Shown here one piece after another: positions 24,663 through 32,096 of a DNA stretch of 36,311 nucleotides. Origin of the DNA: Verrucomicrobiota bacterium (lineage in GTDB: Bacteria > Verrucomicrobiota > Verrucomicrobiia > Chthoniobacterales > UBA10450); NCBI GenBank assembly GCA_003218915.1, contig QHPC01000165.1, positions 1 through 36,311 of the forward strand, read 5' to 3'. How positions within the stretch are numbered: position 1 is the stretch's first letter; each line of letters begins with the position of its first letter. Made by a program: the position numbers and the translations under genes. The notes below the pieces were generated by a model. The model did no database searches, had not been told where the DNA came from, and saw nothing but the letters and a program-made list of their open reading frames with translations.

Positions 24663-26631
24663 TTTTTATTGTATCTTTGATAGGTTGCAGTGTGTCTGGA
24701 GAACATTGCGTTGATTGAAACGAATTGCCGAGGTGATAGCCGCAGATGAATTTCGCTTTATCAAGCGTAGTCATCTTAGCTGGGAATTGAGTAGGATCGA
24801 TGAGTCCAGAACAAACGTTGATCTGACCCAGTAGATATTTGACCAACCGCAGTTCACATTCAGGCCCGGTAACGCGAACTGTCTGAGCCCAGGCCCGATA
24901 TGGCTGCAGACGAGTATTGGCATTGACAAAAGCATCGAGCGGTCGCGTCAAGGCAGCGTTAAAAAAGGAGTTACCGATAAGTTGTGTAGGCATATCGCCT
25001 TTGCGGACGTGGCGGCAATATTGCAGATGGAGACCATCCATGAGTTGGAGCAGATGCCCCAGTTGCGTGATAGATGTATTCATATAATTTGAGTGCCCGA
25101 TCCGAAAAAGTAGAATGCCGATAAGAGGCATGGCGTTGAGAGCATATTTGCGTGCATCCTCGCCAACGACATAATAGCCATGGCGATTTTCACGCTTGTA
25201 GGTTTGTACTTGGTACCGGCCAATGGCGCTTAGCACACGGCCTATACGCTCAACCAAGAGCGTCAGCGCGCGCTCAGTTTTCTGCCGCGCAAGCGGCGAA
25301 TGCCAGAGAAACACGTCATAAGCATCCGAAGCAGAAAAAGCGTATTGATAATCGCAGCTGAAAACTTCATCAGGATCTGTTTTCCACACCCGGTTGATCG
25401 TTGATGATAGCGCCAGTGGATACGGTGCGCGGCTAGTCAACCAGCGCGGCTTGCTTGTCTTCTTATCCATCACGGGGAGCCGGATTTCTGGCGCGAGCAG
25501 GGCGCCTGCCTGCCATTGCGTGCAAGCCTCAATCAAATCGCGTACATGAATGTCGCGGCAAAGAGCAACCTGCTGCACGCCTCGGCTAACTTTATGGAGT
25601 ACAAGCAACCGAGTAGAAAGCTCAGGATTGGCAGGCAACTTGGCCTTGAGTAATTGAATCGCAGGTTCGCATAGAGCTGCAAAATCGGCGTCAGAAGAAT
25701 CAGTAACGCCAAACATGTCAGCGCTCGGAAAAGTATCGAGCAACTCTCTGTCGCCACCATTGAAATAAGCTATTAAGAGATCAGATTCTTTGGTTTTTTG
25801 ACTTGGCACAGGACACCAGGTTTTACCCTTGCGCGAATCTGCAGTGAGATAATTGAGTGTGGCGCTGACTGATTGCACCAGAGCCATGGAAACAGTGAAA
25901 GCATTGGTCAACTCGTAACGTGAAAGAGCCGAGATCGCGTCAGTATTGAGCGAGTAAAGTTTGAGTTGACCCAAAATTGGTGCGCTCAATGAAGGAAAGG
26001 CATTTGTAATCGCGACATGCTCACCGCTGTAATGATCGATACCGAGCTGTGGAACCGAGACACGGGCCAGAAGATGCTGATTGATTAGCGCGCTGGTTTT
26101 GGAGTGCGCCACACGCGGCTGAATAGGATCACGCAGCGCCGGAATCAAATCGAGATAAAGCGAATATTTTTTGTTCTTGTCATCTTTAAATTTGACCTTC
26201 CTGGCTAGTGAAGACGCTGGCAATAAGGCGACTAATGCCGAATGAAAATCTGTTGCGCTCAGTGTTGAGTTGCCAATTACGTCAAGCAATCGGGTGAAGT
26301 TGATTAGTTCTGGAACTGCGTCAGCAAATTCAACCTGCAACCGTGCGGCGTACTCAAAAGCGCGCAGCGGGCTGCTGTTGAGTTTGCTGGCATCGATTAG
26401 TAGGTTGAATCCCGGAAAGCTGGCCGTGTTCTTAGCTGCGGCATCTTCTCGGATCTTGTGCAGGCCAGTGTCGGTTTTGAGCATTTCCACTTCTACCGGG
26501 AGCCCGCTCTGATCAACGGAAACGACGAACATAGTATCGCCCGGCATCGGAGCAAGACGCGGATGCCATTGCGGACATACGATTCCAAGCCGATCAAGTG
26601 TGCGAGCCGCTTGCACAAGTTCGCTAAACAT
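24643..26631 (-). CDS. cas8c: Cas8c (Csd1), type I-C large subunit
   Basis: A 662-aa large subunit, somewhat longer than the ~570-610 aa I expect for Csd1. Recognisable stretches are the N-terminal FSELVQAARTLDRLG, the central SRYELTNAFTVSMALVQSVSATLNYL, and the helical C-terminal part with QTYKRENRHGYYVVGEDARKYA, FRIGHSNYMN and FICGYHLG near the end. It recognises the PAM and positions the target DNA; in several I-C systems an internal start also makes the small subunit Cas11. Its start overlaps the cas5 stop by 8 bases. The identification rests on position and weak Csd1 resemblance. Confidence 0.85.
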   Translation of the reverse strand: MFSELVQAARTLDRLGIVCPQWHPRLAPMPGDTMFVVSVDQSGLPVEVEMLKTDTGLHKIREDAAAKNTASFPGFNLLIDASKLNSSPLRAFEYAARLQVEFADAVPELINFTRLLDVIGNSTLSATDFHSALVALLPASSLARKVKFKDDKNKKYSLYLDLIPALRDPIQPRVAHSKTSALINQHLLARVSVPQLGIDHYSGEHVAITNAFPSLSAPILGQLKLYSLNTDAISALSRYELTNAFTVSMALVQSVSATLNYLTADSRKGKTWCPVPSQKTKESDLLIAYFNGGDRELLDTFPSADMFGVTDSSDADFAALCEPAIQLLKAKLPANPELSTRLLVLHKVSRGVQQVALCRDIHVRDLIEACTQWQAGALLAPEIRLPVMDKKTSKPRWLTSRAPYPLALSSTINRVWKTDPDEVFSCDYQYAFSASDAYDVFLWHSPLARQKTERALTLLVERIGRVLSAIGRYQVQTYKRENRHGYYVVGEDARKYALNAMPLIGILLFRIGHSNYMNTSITQLGHLLQLMDGLHLQYCRHVRKGDMPTQLIGNSFFNAALTRPLDAFVNANTRLQPYRAWAQTVRVTGPECELRLVKYLLGQINVCSGLIDPTQFPAKMTTLDKAKFICGYHLGNSFQSTQCSPDTLQPIKDTIKNDNDPK

Positions 26632-27247
26632 AGTTAAGCACTCCTTTTTTGATCATCACATTATGGCGGATAACAGGATCAGGGTTGCCATTGTGGAGCT
26701 GATCAAAGACACTGTGCAGCATTGCCGGAATCAAATGGTTTTCGGTGTCGCACACTGCCGTGCTTTCTCGGAATGGCCCGACATATGAGGGCACGAATTC
26801 TTTCCAGCCGAGAAATGGCATGTGGTGATAACGCCCGATTTCGAGCCCCCGGTTGAATGCATTTCGATATTCAGACGCGGCGAAGGAGCCCCAAATCGGA
26901 CCTGAAGCGTTGGGGATAAAGTCGATTGCTGCGTAAAGACGATAGATCACATTGATCAAAACCTCAGAGTGCAGCTGGAACGAATCGCCTTTTCGGATCT
27001 GGGAGGTTTTACGGAGCGGACCGCCATAGTTAGTCGTGTAGCGATGATACTGAACTGGAGCGCATATTTCGGCGCGAATCGGACGAACAACAACGAGATG
27101 TTGCCAATTACGGATAGATTCAAAAATGCCTTTGACCGCTGAAAAAGTCGGGGCTGGATAGCTGCGCGGGCAGGAACCAGAATCAAGCCGAGTCCATAAA
27201 GCTATTGGGCCGGCAATTTCAAGTTGGATCTCTTGGATGTTGTCCAT
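26624..27247 (-). CDS. cas5: Cas5 (Cas5d), type I-C crRNA-processing subunit
   Basis: A 207-aa RAMP protein. In type I-C, Cas5d replaces Cas6: it cuts the pre-crRNA repeat and stays on the 5' handle. Visible features are the N-terminal strand IQLEIAGPIALWTRL, the PAPTFSAVKGIFESI segment (family: T.SAARGilEaI), APVQYHRYTTNYGG and FLGWKEFVPSYVG (family: lG.REF...). The ATG at 27247 has CAGGA five bases upstream, so I prefer it to the in-frame TTG at 27262. It is the first gene of the cas operon. Being the repeat endonuclease, it might also act on the lone repeat at 34872. Confidence 0.88.
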   Translation of the reverse strand: MDNIQEIQLEIAGPIALWTRLDSGSCPRSYPAPTFSAVKGIFESIRNWQHLVVVRPIRAEICAPVQYHRYTTNYGGPLRKTSQIRKGDSFQLHSEVLINVIYRLYAAIDFIPNASGPIWGSFAASEYRNAFNRGLEIGRYHHMPFLGWKEFVPSYVGPFRESTAVCDTENHLIPAMLHSVFDQLHNGNPDPVIRHNVMIKKGVLNYV

Positions 27248-27284
27248 GTGTTCCTGCTTCAACAGTACGGCAGAATGTGGCTAC

Positions 27285-27296
27285 CACTTTAGGATA
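27285..27296. promoter_or_regulatory. Shared motif CACTTTAGGATA in the cas/RHH divergent promoter region
   Basis: The 95-bp gap between cas5 and the ribbon-helix-helix gene contains CACTTTAGGATA, identical to 34935-34946 in the recT/second RHH divergent region. On the minus strand it reads TATCCTAAAGTG and lies 37 bases before the cas5 ATG. It could be a -10 region or an operator bound by the RHH proteins. Confidence 0.55.
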
Positions 27297-27342
27297 CATT
27301 TTCCTTTTATTTCCGGCTGTCCTATCCGATGTTTCTTTCCTA

Positions 27343-27522
27343 ATGAAGAAATCCATGGAAAGAACCCGGGCATACGGCCGGAACAAAAAGGCCAAGAATA
27401 TGCGCTTCACGCCCGAAACAATCCGAAAACTGATAGTCGCCTCGCAAACTGAGGGCGTTAGCCAAACGGTGTATGTCGAAAAAGCGCTCCGTAATCAATT
27501 CCAACGAGACGATATAAAGTAA
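27343..27522 (+). CDS. Small ribbon-helix-helix DNA-binding protein A
   Basis: A 59-aa protein with a basic N-terminal tail (MKKSMERTRAYGRNKKAKN), then the RHH strand NMRFTPETIRKLIVASQTEG and helix SQTVYVEKALRNQFQ. The layout and the YVE.aLr.qF ending match Arc/CopG-type repressors and match protein B at 35053-35244. It is divergent from the cas operon and probably represses it and itself. The longer frame from 27205 is not used because it crosses the cas5 promoter region. Confidence 0.65.
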   Translation: MKKSMERTRAYGRNKKAKNMRFTPETIRKLIVASQTEGVSQTVYVEKALRNQFQRDDIK

Positions 27523-27526
27523 ACGA

Positions 27527-27547
27527 CCCATGGCTAAAGCCTGTGGG
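27527..27547 (+). terminator. Hairpin after the RHH gene
   Basis: CCCA-GGC pairs with GCC-TGGG around TAAA five bases after the RHH stop, followed by ATTCTTCCCCCTTCTT, which is a poor T-run. It may end the RHH transcript. The CCCATGGCTAAAGCC wording also recalls the palindromic ends of IS200/IS605 elements, but no transposase remains. A second strong hairpin, GCCGGTTT (27682-27689) with AAACCGGC (27702-27709), sits at the end of the convergent gene. The rest of 27548-27708 has no gene I can support. Confidence 0.35.
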
Positions 27548-27708
27548 ATTCTTCCCCCTTCTTAAACTCCAAGAGTATTTGCCAGTTGGCTGTGGGACCG
27601 TTAAGTTCTATGTCGCTGACCTGCAAGGTTGTATCAGCGTCCGCCGGAGCGAAATGCAGGATGGGCTGCTGCCGCGGGGTTGCCGGTTTCCTGACACACA
27701 AAAACCGG

Positions 27709-27951
27709 CTACAATCCTTTGCCTGTCGGATTGGTGTCGTAGTCGATAATGTCAGCTACACTTTTTCGGGCATCGGCGAGCATTGTTTCCAAGCACCAAA
27801 TCAAGTCTTCCGGCGTCTCTCCATAAGGCGCTTTACCGTTCTCGGTCCACCCCTGTGGATTGCCGTCATCGTCATAGTAAACTTCGTGGATTTCGTAACC
27901 TACCTCGGCCCCGTAATTATGGCGTAATATTCGATAGTTCCAGGTTGACAT
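27709..27951 (-). CDS. Conserved small hypothetical protein (WNYR...IHEVYYDDDG type)
   Basis: An 80-aa protein starting MSTWNYRILRHNYG with GYEIHEVYYDDDGNPQGWTENGKAP. This belongs to a widespread family of small bacterial proteins of unknown function, recognisable by WNYR....IHEVYYDE.G.p.gwTE. The upstream frame to 28017 runs into the VapC coding end and is not used. It begins one base after the toxin gene's end and is probably its third operon member. An 8-bp perfect hairpin overlaps its stop. Confidence 0.65.
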   Translation of the reverse strand: MSTWNYRILRHNYGAEVGYEIHEVYYDDDGNPQGWTENGKAPYGETPEDLIWCLETMLADARKSVADIIDYDTNPTGKGL

Positions 27952-27952
27952 G

Positions 27953-28369
27953 TTATAAAGGAAGCTCCTTAAACGGATTAAATACCTTAATACCATGGCG
28001 CCGAAAATCGCGCTCATTACCTGTGACGATCGTCAGGTTATGACGCAACGCCGTCGCGGCAATGTAGCTATCTTCGATCGGCATCGGCTTACCGGCCTTG
28101 ACCATCTGGTATCGAAGATCGGCCCATGTGAAAGCGATTGAAACACTGAAGCCGTAAATGCGTCCCTCAAGAGTCCTGACCAGACGAGACAGCCATTCTT
28201 GCAATGCTGCCCTTTGCCTGCCTTGTTTTGTTCGCACCCAATACCCAAGCTGCGCTATAACAACCGAGCTTGTATAGCAGCGGGTATATTCCGCCTTGAT
28301 CCAGGCAACAATAACGGGATTTTTTCTCGCCCCCTGGCTAAGAACATCTGTATCAACGAGCCAGCTCAC
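27953..28369 (-). CDS. vapC: PIN-domain ribonuclease toxin (VapC-like)
   Basis: A 138-aa PIN domain. The acidic residues are in place: VDTD at residues 5-8, a conserved acidic/Ser stretch SSVVIAQLGYW for the second position, and PIEDSYIAATALRHNLTIVTGNERDF near the C-terminus. VapC toxins cut tRNA or rRNA when the antitoxin is lost, which stabilises plasmids and genomic islands. The start overlaps the antitoxin stop by four bases, the standard coupling. It is intact by length. Confidence 0.85.
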   Translation of the reverse strand: MSWLVDTDVLSQGARKNPVIVAWIKAEYTRCYTSSVVIAQLGYWVRTKQGRQRAALQEWLSRLVRTLEGRIYGFSVSIAFTWADLRYQMVKAGKPMPIEDSYIAATALRHNLTIVTGNERDFRRHGIKVFNPFKELPL

Positions 28370-28593
28370 AGATTTAGATTTTTGGGAAGCTCGCGACTTC
28401 TTGGAGGTAGATCATCCATTGGCACAGGGCAGCGCATCAGGACATCAAGCCAGCTCTCATCTTGATTTATCTTGCGAAAAACAATCTCACTTTCTTCGCA
28501 ATCGAAACTGGCCTCAAAGGTGTCGCCAGGCTTAAAGTCACTGGCAGCCACTGGCACCGTCAACCTACGTTTTGCGTCCATAACGACCAACAT
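28366..28593 (-). CDS. vapB: AbrB/VapB-like antitoxin
   Basis: A 75-aa protein MLVVMDAKRRLTVPVAASDFKPGDTFEASFD. The N-terminal swapped-hairpin AbrB motif (D.KgRltiP....gD.f) binds DNA, and the C-terminal tail (WLDVLMRCPVPMDDLPP) would wrap the toxin. GGGAG precedes the ATG at 28593; a GTG at 28608 is an alternative. A perfect 8-bp palindrome overlaps the start and is the probable autoregulatory operator. Confidence 0.78.
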   Translation of the reverse strand: MLVVMDAKRRLTVPVAASDFKPGDTFEASFDCEESEIVFRKINQDESWLDVLMRCPVPMDDLPPRSRELPKNLNL

Positions 28594-28610
28594 GTGGGAC
28601 TCTCCCACAT
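28592..28610. promoter_or_regulatory. Perfect palindrome at the antitoxin start, likely operator
   Basis: ATGTGGGA (28592-28599), CTC, then TCCCACAT (28603-28610) form a perfect 8-bp inverted repeat spanning the antitoxin start. VapB/AbrB proteins bind such sites to repress their own operon. Confidence 0.6.
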
Positions 28611-28702
28611 AAAGAAGCTCTTGTCAATGCCCAGCGTGCCGAAACTCCCAAGGCGGCACTGGGTCAGGATCGCTCCAGAGCCCGCGCCGGCAGTCCCGAG
28701 CT

Positions 28703-28942
28703 TCAGCTAGAGCGCTTCGCCTTTGGCATGTATCCAGGAAGCTCGCCGCTATCGATCCGTGCAATAACTGCCAGCACGTCTTCACGTCGGTAGACGACAT
28801 AACCCGGACTCCTTGCTCGCGCTTTCAGCCATCTATGCTCCTCACAGCGTCTCAACATTCCCTCACCGCCAATTAATTTGATCGCTTCGGTGCGACGGCA
28901 AAGAGGTGATACAACACTACTGGAAAATTTGTTTTTATTCAC
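28703..28942 (-). CDS. Small helix-turn-helix protein
   Basis: A 79-aa basic protein; residues 15-70 (CRRTEAIKLIGGEGMLRRCEEHRWLKARARSPGYVVYRREDVLAVIARID) look like a winged-helix domain of the excisionase/MerR class, with the wing before VVYRREDV. This is the third such small HTH in the element. It stands between the TA operon and the next unit, with AT-rich gaps on both sides, so it may regulate one of them. Exact role unknown. Confidence 0.6.
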   Translation of the reverse strand: MNKNKFSSSVVSPLCRRTEAIKLIGGEGMLRRCEEHRWLKARARSPGYVVYRREDVLAVIARIDSGELPGYMPKAKRSS

Positions 28943-29008
28943 AACTCTTCCTATCGACCAATACGCGTTATACTTTAATTACGGCGCATACTTCTTTTTC
29001 GCAGGCAA

Positions 29009-29416
29009 TCAGCGTTGGCCCTCTACGCGCTCGACGATACTGTTGATCAGGATTTGCTCTAGTGAGAGTCCTTGCTCCTGGCTTTGCTGCTCAACAAAGG
29101 CCATTTCGTCCTCAGACAATGTGAGAATCGATTGGCTGACCTCATGCTCGATTAGGGCTCCAAGAAGCATGCTGACAACCAATGCGTCTTCTGTGTCTAA
29201 AGGCCACGGGCCCCAACCTGGCCGGCGCGCTTCCAAGTGATCCCAGATAGCAACTGCCAGATCGCTCAAGCGGTCGGCGCGTACCGGATCTTTTTTCAGT
29301 CGCTCGATGACATTAGTGCTCAGGTTGATCGGCAGAGCCGAATCAGAATCGGTTTTAGCTCTGAGCCGCTCCCGGATCACCGGAGGTAGGAGTAGCGACT
29401 TGAGTTGCGGAATCAT
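29009..29416 (-). CDS. Hypothetical protein, 135 aa
   Basis: MIPQLKSLLLPPVIRERL..., helical. The end LTLSEDEMAFVEQQSQEQGLSLEQILINSIVERVEG contains a stretch that resembles a ribbon-helix-helix or antitoxin-type C-terminus (LSLEQILINSIVE). The middle (AIWDHLEARRPGWGPWPLDTEDALVVSMLLGAL) has several Trp. The ATG at 29416 follows the previous stop by four bases; the frame upstream overlaps the 222-aa gene. Not recognised; last gene of the 29-30 kb block. Confidence 0.5.
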   Translation of the reverse strand: MIPQLKSLLLPPVIRERLRAKTDSDSALPINLSTNVIERLKKDPVRADRLSDLAVAIWDHLEARRPGWGPWPLDTEDALVVSMLLGALIEHEVSQSILTLSEDEMAFVEQQSQEQGLSLEQILINSIVERVEGQR

Positions 29417-29420
29417 AACA

Positions 29421-30089
29421 TCACGGGTCCGCCCAAATCGGAGCACTTGTGCCTGGTACGGTCACCCAAACCCAAGGCGTGCGTCCAACGATCCAGGTAT
29501 CACCAATTACATTCCCGCTCCGAGGAAGTTGTCCTACTTCAGCCAGGTAACCTTTGAGCACGCCGCGCACTTCGAAGCTCTCATCGTAGGGCATACGCAT
29601 GATGCGCGCTTGCCCCGGCTGCCAAGCAAGCGCTCGCTGCACCAGCTGCGCCCGCGGTGCAGGATCTACGAGAATCTTGACCGTGCGCCCAGTCGAATCC
29701 ATTACTTCCCAGACGCCGTTGCCCATCCACTTTTTGTAGAGCACCAGCCTGGCGCGAGGGGCTGATATAACTGGCGGTGGCGGGCTTAGAGGCTGCTCGC
29801 GCTGGGCCGGCGTGGGCTGCACAATCGGCACCGGGGTAGGCTGAGCGATTGGAGCGCTCTGCGGCTGACGACTGGTAAATGCGGCAACTAACAGGAGCAT
29901 CACGACCAAGACCGAGCAGCCCAATTGCAGGATGCCGGAATAATCCGGCGGCTGGTAAACAGGCGAGCGTTTAAGGATCACTGGCCGTTTCGGGCGCAGC
30001 AACTCGGCCCGCACGCCGTACGGCAGCTCGCAGTCGAATGAGTTAGGGTCGAACCTCCGTGCCGTTAGATCCTGGTTGTTTTTGGACAT
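29421..30089 (-). CDS. Membrane-anchored protein with Pro-rich stalk, 222 aa
   Basis: A cytoplasmic N-terminus (~50 residues, basic and Pro-containing) is followed by one membrane helix (about residues 52-71, GILQLGCSVLVVMLLLVAAF). A Pro/Gln-rich stalk follows (AQPTPVPIVQPTPAQ), then an external domain of ~120 residues (ARLVLYKKWMGNGVWEVMDSTGRTVKILVD, then RGVLKGYLAEV and GDTWIVGRTPWVWVTVPG). The order resembles TonB-like or inner-membrane anchored proteins, but no TonB motif is present. Its function is unknown. The 177-bp gap upstream (30090-30266) holds only its likely promoter. Confidence 0.55.
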   Translation of the reverse strand: MSKNNQDLTARRFDPNSFDCELPYGVRAELLRPKRPVILKRSPVYQPPDYSGILQLGCSVLVVMLLLVAAFTSRQPQSAPIAQPTPVPIVQPTPAQREQPLSPPPPVISAPRARLVLYKKWMGNGVWEVMDSTGRTVKILVDPAPRAQLVQRALAWQPGQARIMRMPYDESFEVRGVLKGYLAEVGQLPRSGNVIGDTWIVGRTPWVWVTVPGTSAPIWADP

Positions 30090-30266
30090 ACGGTGTAGAC
30101 TTTGGCTTTATGCAATCGGATGGTTATCAATTTGGCGGCGCTCCGGAAAACGCCCGCGATTTCGAGCCTAACCGGCAATTCAAAATGATTGTGAGCGGGT
30201 ATGATTTGCATTTTTATCCAGGCCAACAAGTTTTTGGGTATCCTCCATTGCGCTCATTTGGATGCC

Positions 30267-30655
30267 TTAACGCGAGAGTCTGCCCGCCTCTAAAATGGGC
30301 AGCCCTGCCTCGGTTGGTACGTAAATAATCTGGCCCTTGGTTGAATCCAATTTATCGATCCAGAGATAGCGTAGATAAGCCTCATTACTTTGAGACTTTC
30401 CCCAATGATCTGATTGGCTTTTGCGACACCCTGCGCACGCATGACCTCAGCCTCAGCAAGTTTAGAGGCAGCATCGAGCCTGGCTTGCGCTTCAACGACA
30501 GCAGTCCGACGACTGTATTCAGCTTTGGCTAACTCAGCTTCACCGCTTAAACGCTGTTGGTAGACACCATAGTTAGGACCGACCCAGAGCCAAGTTGCGA
30601 TTAAGAGCAGGAAGAATAAACTACCAGCAATAACAAAAGGGATAGGATTGCTCAT
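30267..30655 (-). pseudogene. Membrane-anchored SPFH/prohibitin-tail-like phage protein, frameshifted near the end
   Basis: MSNPIPFVIAGSLFFLLLIATWLW is a membrane anchor, followed by a coiled helix AKAEYSRRTAVVEAQARLDAASKLAEAEVMRAQGVAKANQIIGESLK. This matches a phage-borne family whose C-terminus normally reads NEAYLRYLWI...IYVPTEAGLPILEAGR. Here the frame in use after LK is different and ends at 30290. One base off, the DNA encodes NEAYLRYLWIDKL...IIYVPTEAGLPILEAGRLSR, ending in TAA at 30267. A one-base loss (AAAGGTAAT to AAAGTAAT) near 30388 explains this. It is either a decayed gene or a sequencing error. Confidence 0.75.
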
Positions 30656-30879
30656 TATGACATTGTGAATATGTGTTTGAATAGAACCAGCACCCAGTAG
30701 AACAGCATGGCTATCGCAAACATCAACGGCATCAGTGCGAGCCCGGTCAAAAGTCCGCTCAACGCCGGTAGCCCATCAAAATCGAAGATAAAAAAGCTAA
30801 TGATGTATTGGATCCAATATTCTAAGCGCCGAATGAAAGAGGCGTTTTTTGGCAACGGATCAGGTCTAAATTTTCTCAT
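30655..30879 (-). CDS. Small membrane protein, 74 aa
   Basis: MRKFRPDPLPKNASFIRRLEYWIQYIISFFIFDFDGLPALSGLLTGLALMPLMFAIAMLFYWVLVLFKHIF. A basic N-terminus and one or two hydrophobic helices (about 20-33 and 38-68). The TAATG overlap with the next gene shows coupling to the anchored coiled-coil protein. It may be a partner, or a holin-like protein by size, but nothing proves that. Confidence 0.5.
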   Translation of the reverse strand: MRKFRPDPLPKNASFIRRLEYWIQYIISFFIFDFDGLPALSGLLTGLALMPLMFAIAMLFYWVLVLFKHIFTMS

Positions 30880-31151
30880 TCAACAACTCTCCCAATCTTA
30901 AACAGCCTATATAAATAAAATCCCTCAAGCTGATGGCTTTGTTCGATCGCCTCGCGCATCAACCGGCTACTGTTATCTTCGGGCTCCAGCGCGTACATCT
31001 GATTACCAATTGTGACGAGGAGGGTCTGGGTATTGCCGCGGGCGCGCTCAGTATCCAAAACAGCCTTGTAGCGCTTGCGTAACTCGATCACTTTCGCGTC
31101 GATCTCTTTCTGTAAGGCCAGGCATTCGGTTAGTTCTTTTACTGTGTCCAT
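30876..31151 (-). CDS. Hypothetical helical protein, 91 aa
   Basis: MDTVKELTECLALQKEIDAKVIELRKRYKAVLDTERARG is a long helix, followed by TLLVTIGNQMYALEPEDNSSRLM and a C-terminal helix. It looks like a small coiled-coil plus beta-hairpin. Not recognised. The ATG at 31151 is preferred because the upstream frame overlaps the secreted protein's end. It overlaps the next gene by four bases. Confidence 0.45.
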   Translation of the reverse strand: MDTVKELTECLALQKEIDAKVIELRKRYKAVLDTERARGNTQTLLVTIGNQMYALEPEDNSSRLMREAIEQSHQLEGFYLYRLFKIGRVVE

Positions 31152-31159
31152 ATTGTTAT

Positions 31160-31393
31160 TTAGTGCCCGCATCGTGCAGCTTGGGCGCCAGCCAGCACTC
31201 CTTCGGAAAATCCGTCTCTGTAGCAATCGTGACCCAATGGCGGGAACGGTGCGAAAGGCGGGAACGGCGTAAAATAATCGCCCGACTCAATGCGCCAACC
31301 TTCTTTCCAGCCGCATTGCCAACCGTCCTGATAATCGCCCGCGTGTGCGGTTGCGCAGAACAACATTGTTAGAGCTAATAGTCGCACTCTCAT
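31160..31393 (-). CDS. Small secreted protein with signal peptide, 77 aa
   Basis: MRVRLLALTMLFCATAHA is a clear signal peptide with an AHA cleavage site. The mature ~59 residues (GDYQDGWQCGWKEGWRIESGDYFTPFPPFAPFPPLGHDCYRDGFSEGVLAG) hold repeated GW/GF-turn units and three Cys. It overlaps the upstream membrane gene by four bases. Its function is unknown. Confidence 0.55.
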   Translation of the reverse strand: MRVRLLALTMLFCATAHAGDYQDGWQCGWKEGWRIESGDYFTPFPPFAPFPPLGHDCYRDGFSEGVLAGAQAARCGH

Positions 31394-31695
31394 CTTAATG
31401 GGCCTATCTGCCGGACATCTTGCTCGCCCCAGGTATTGATGATCACCCGCTCAACTATCGCAGGCCCATTAGGCGGCACGATAATCCGATTGATCTCAGT
31501 CCCGCTTTTCAGGTCGATTATAGTCACTCCGCCCGCGCTAACCTGTTCGATTGTCGGCTTGATTTCAGCGTGGGTCTGAATCGGTCCAGGTACGAGGCTA
31601 AAGAAAAGCCAAAAACCGCCAAAGAGCGCTACAAACATGATTGGGATTGATAAAAACAATGCCCACGGTTTTTCCCAAAAGCTTATCGGCATCAA
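31390..31695 (-). CDS. Membrane-anchored small protein, 101 aa
   Basis: One membrane helix at about residues 11-34 (LFLSIPIMFVALFGGFWLFF) after a short N-terminus, then a ~65-residue external beta-rich domain (PTIEQVSAGGVTIIDLKSGTEINRIIVPPNGPAIVERVIINTWGEQDVRQIG). Overlaps both neighbours by four bases, so it belongs to the recT operon. Not recognised. Confidence 0.5.
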   Translation of the reverse strand: MMPISFWEKPWALFLSIPIMFVALFGGFWLFFSLVPGPIQTHAEIKPTIEQVSAGGVTIIDLKSGTEINRIIVPPNGPAIVERVIINTWGEQDVRQIGPLR

Positions 31696-32096
31696 TCCTC
31701 TTCCTCCTCGTCTTCCCAGTTCCGCTTTGGCTTTCTGTAAACTGGTGCACCGACCGCATATTCGCCCAAAGTAACCCCGTCATATTGACTCCAAGCCCAG
31801 ACGTCGCGCACATACTGATCGAACTCAGTGGCATCCAGAATGATCGTGTCGTCCACGCTCATTTCGAGCATCATGATTGTTCGATCGTAATCGCTGGTAT
31901 GATCCCGGGGCTCAACCAAATCGATTGAGCGCCTGATTTTACGACCGATTTTCGCGTCACCCAGCATCCGGTCAAGCTCTTCAATAATGAACCTGCGATA
32001 ATTGGTTTGAGCTTTGAGAAACAGCTCTCGGTGAGCTTCACGGTTAGCTCGGACTTTTGTTAGCAGGTCTTCGCGTTTAACTTTTACGGCGTTCAT
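31692..32096 (-). CDS. Conserved phage-type hypothetical protein, 134 aa
   Basis: MNAVKVKREDLLTKVRANREAHRELFLKAQTNYRRFIIEELDRMLGDAK is helical. TIMMLEMSVDDTIILDATEFDQYVRDVWAWSQYD follows, a phrase I know from small proteins of tailed phages and mobile elements ('MLeMSvDd.i.L...eF..yv.D.W.W'). No molecular function is known to me. The tail is very acidic (WEDEEEED). It begins at the stop codon of the nuclease gene. Confidence 0.55.
   Translation of the reverse strand: MNAVKVKREDLLTKVRANREAHRELFLKAQTNYRRFIIEELDRMLGDAKIGRKIRRSIDLVEPRDHTSDYDRTIMMLEMSVDDTIILDATEFDQYVRDVWAWSQYDGVTLGEYAVGAPVYRKPKRNWEDEEEED

Noticed and set aside
27523-27708. Remnant of an IS200/IS605-type element
   Set aside because: Only one palindrome (27527-27547) resembles such ends; there is no transposase or TnpB coding remnant and no second end.
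30059-30328. Plus-strand frame of 89 codons in the gap of the minus-strand block
   Set aside because: It overlaps the start of one minus-strand gene and the restored end of another, has no ribosome-binding site and no recognisable motif. Kept as weak possibility only.
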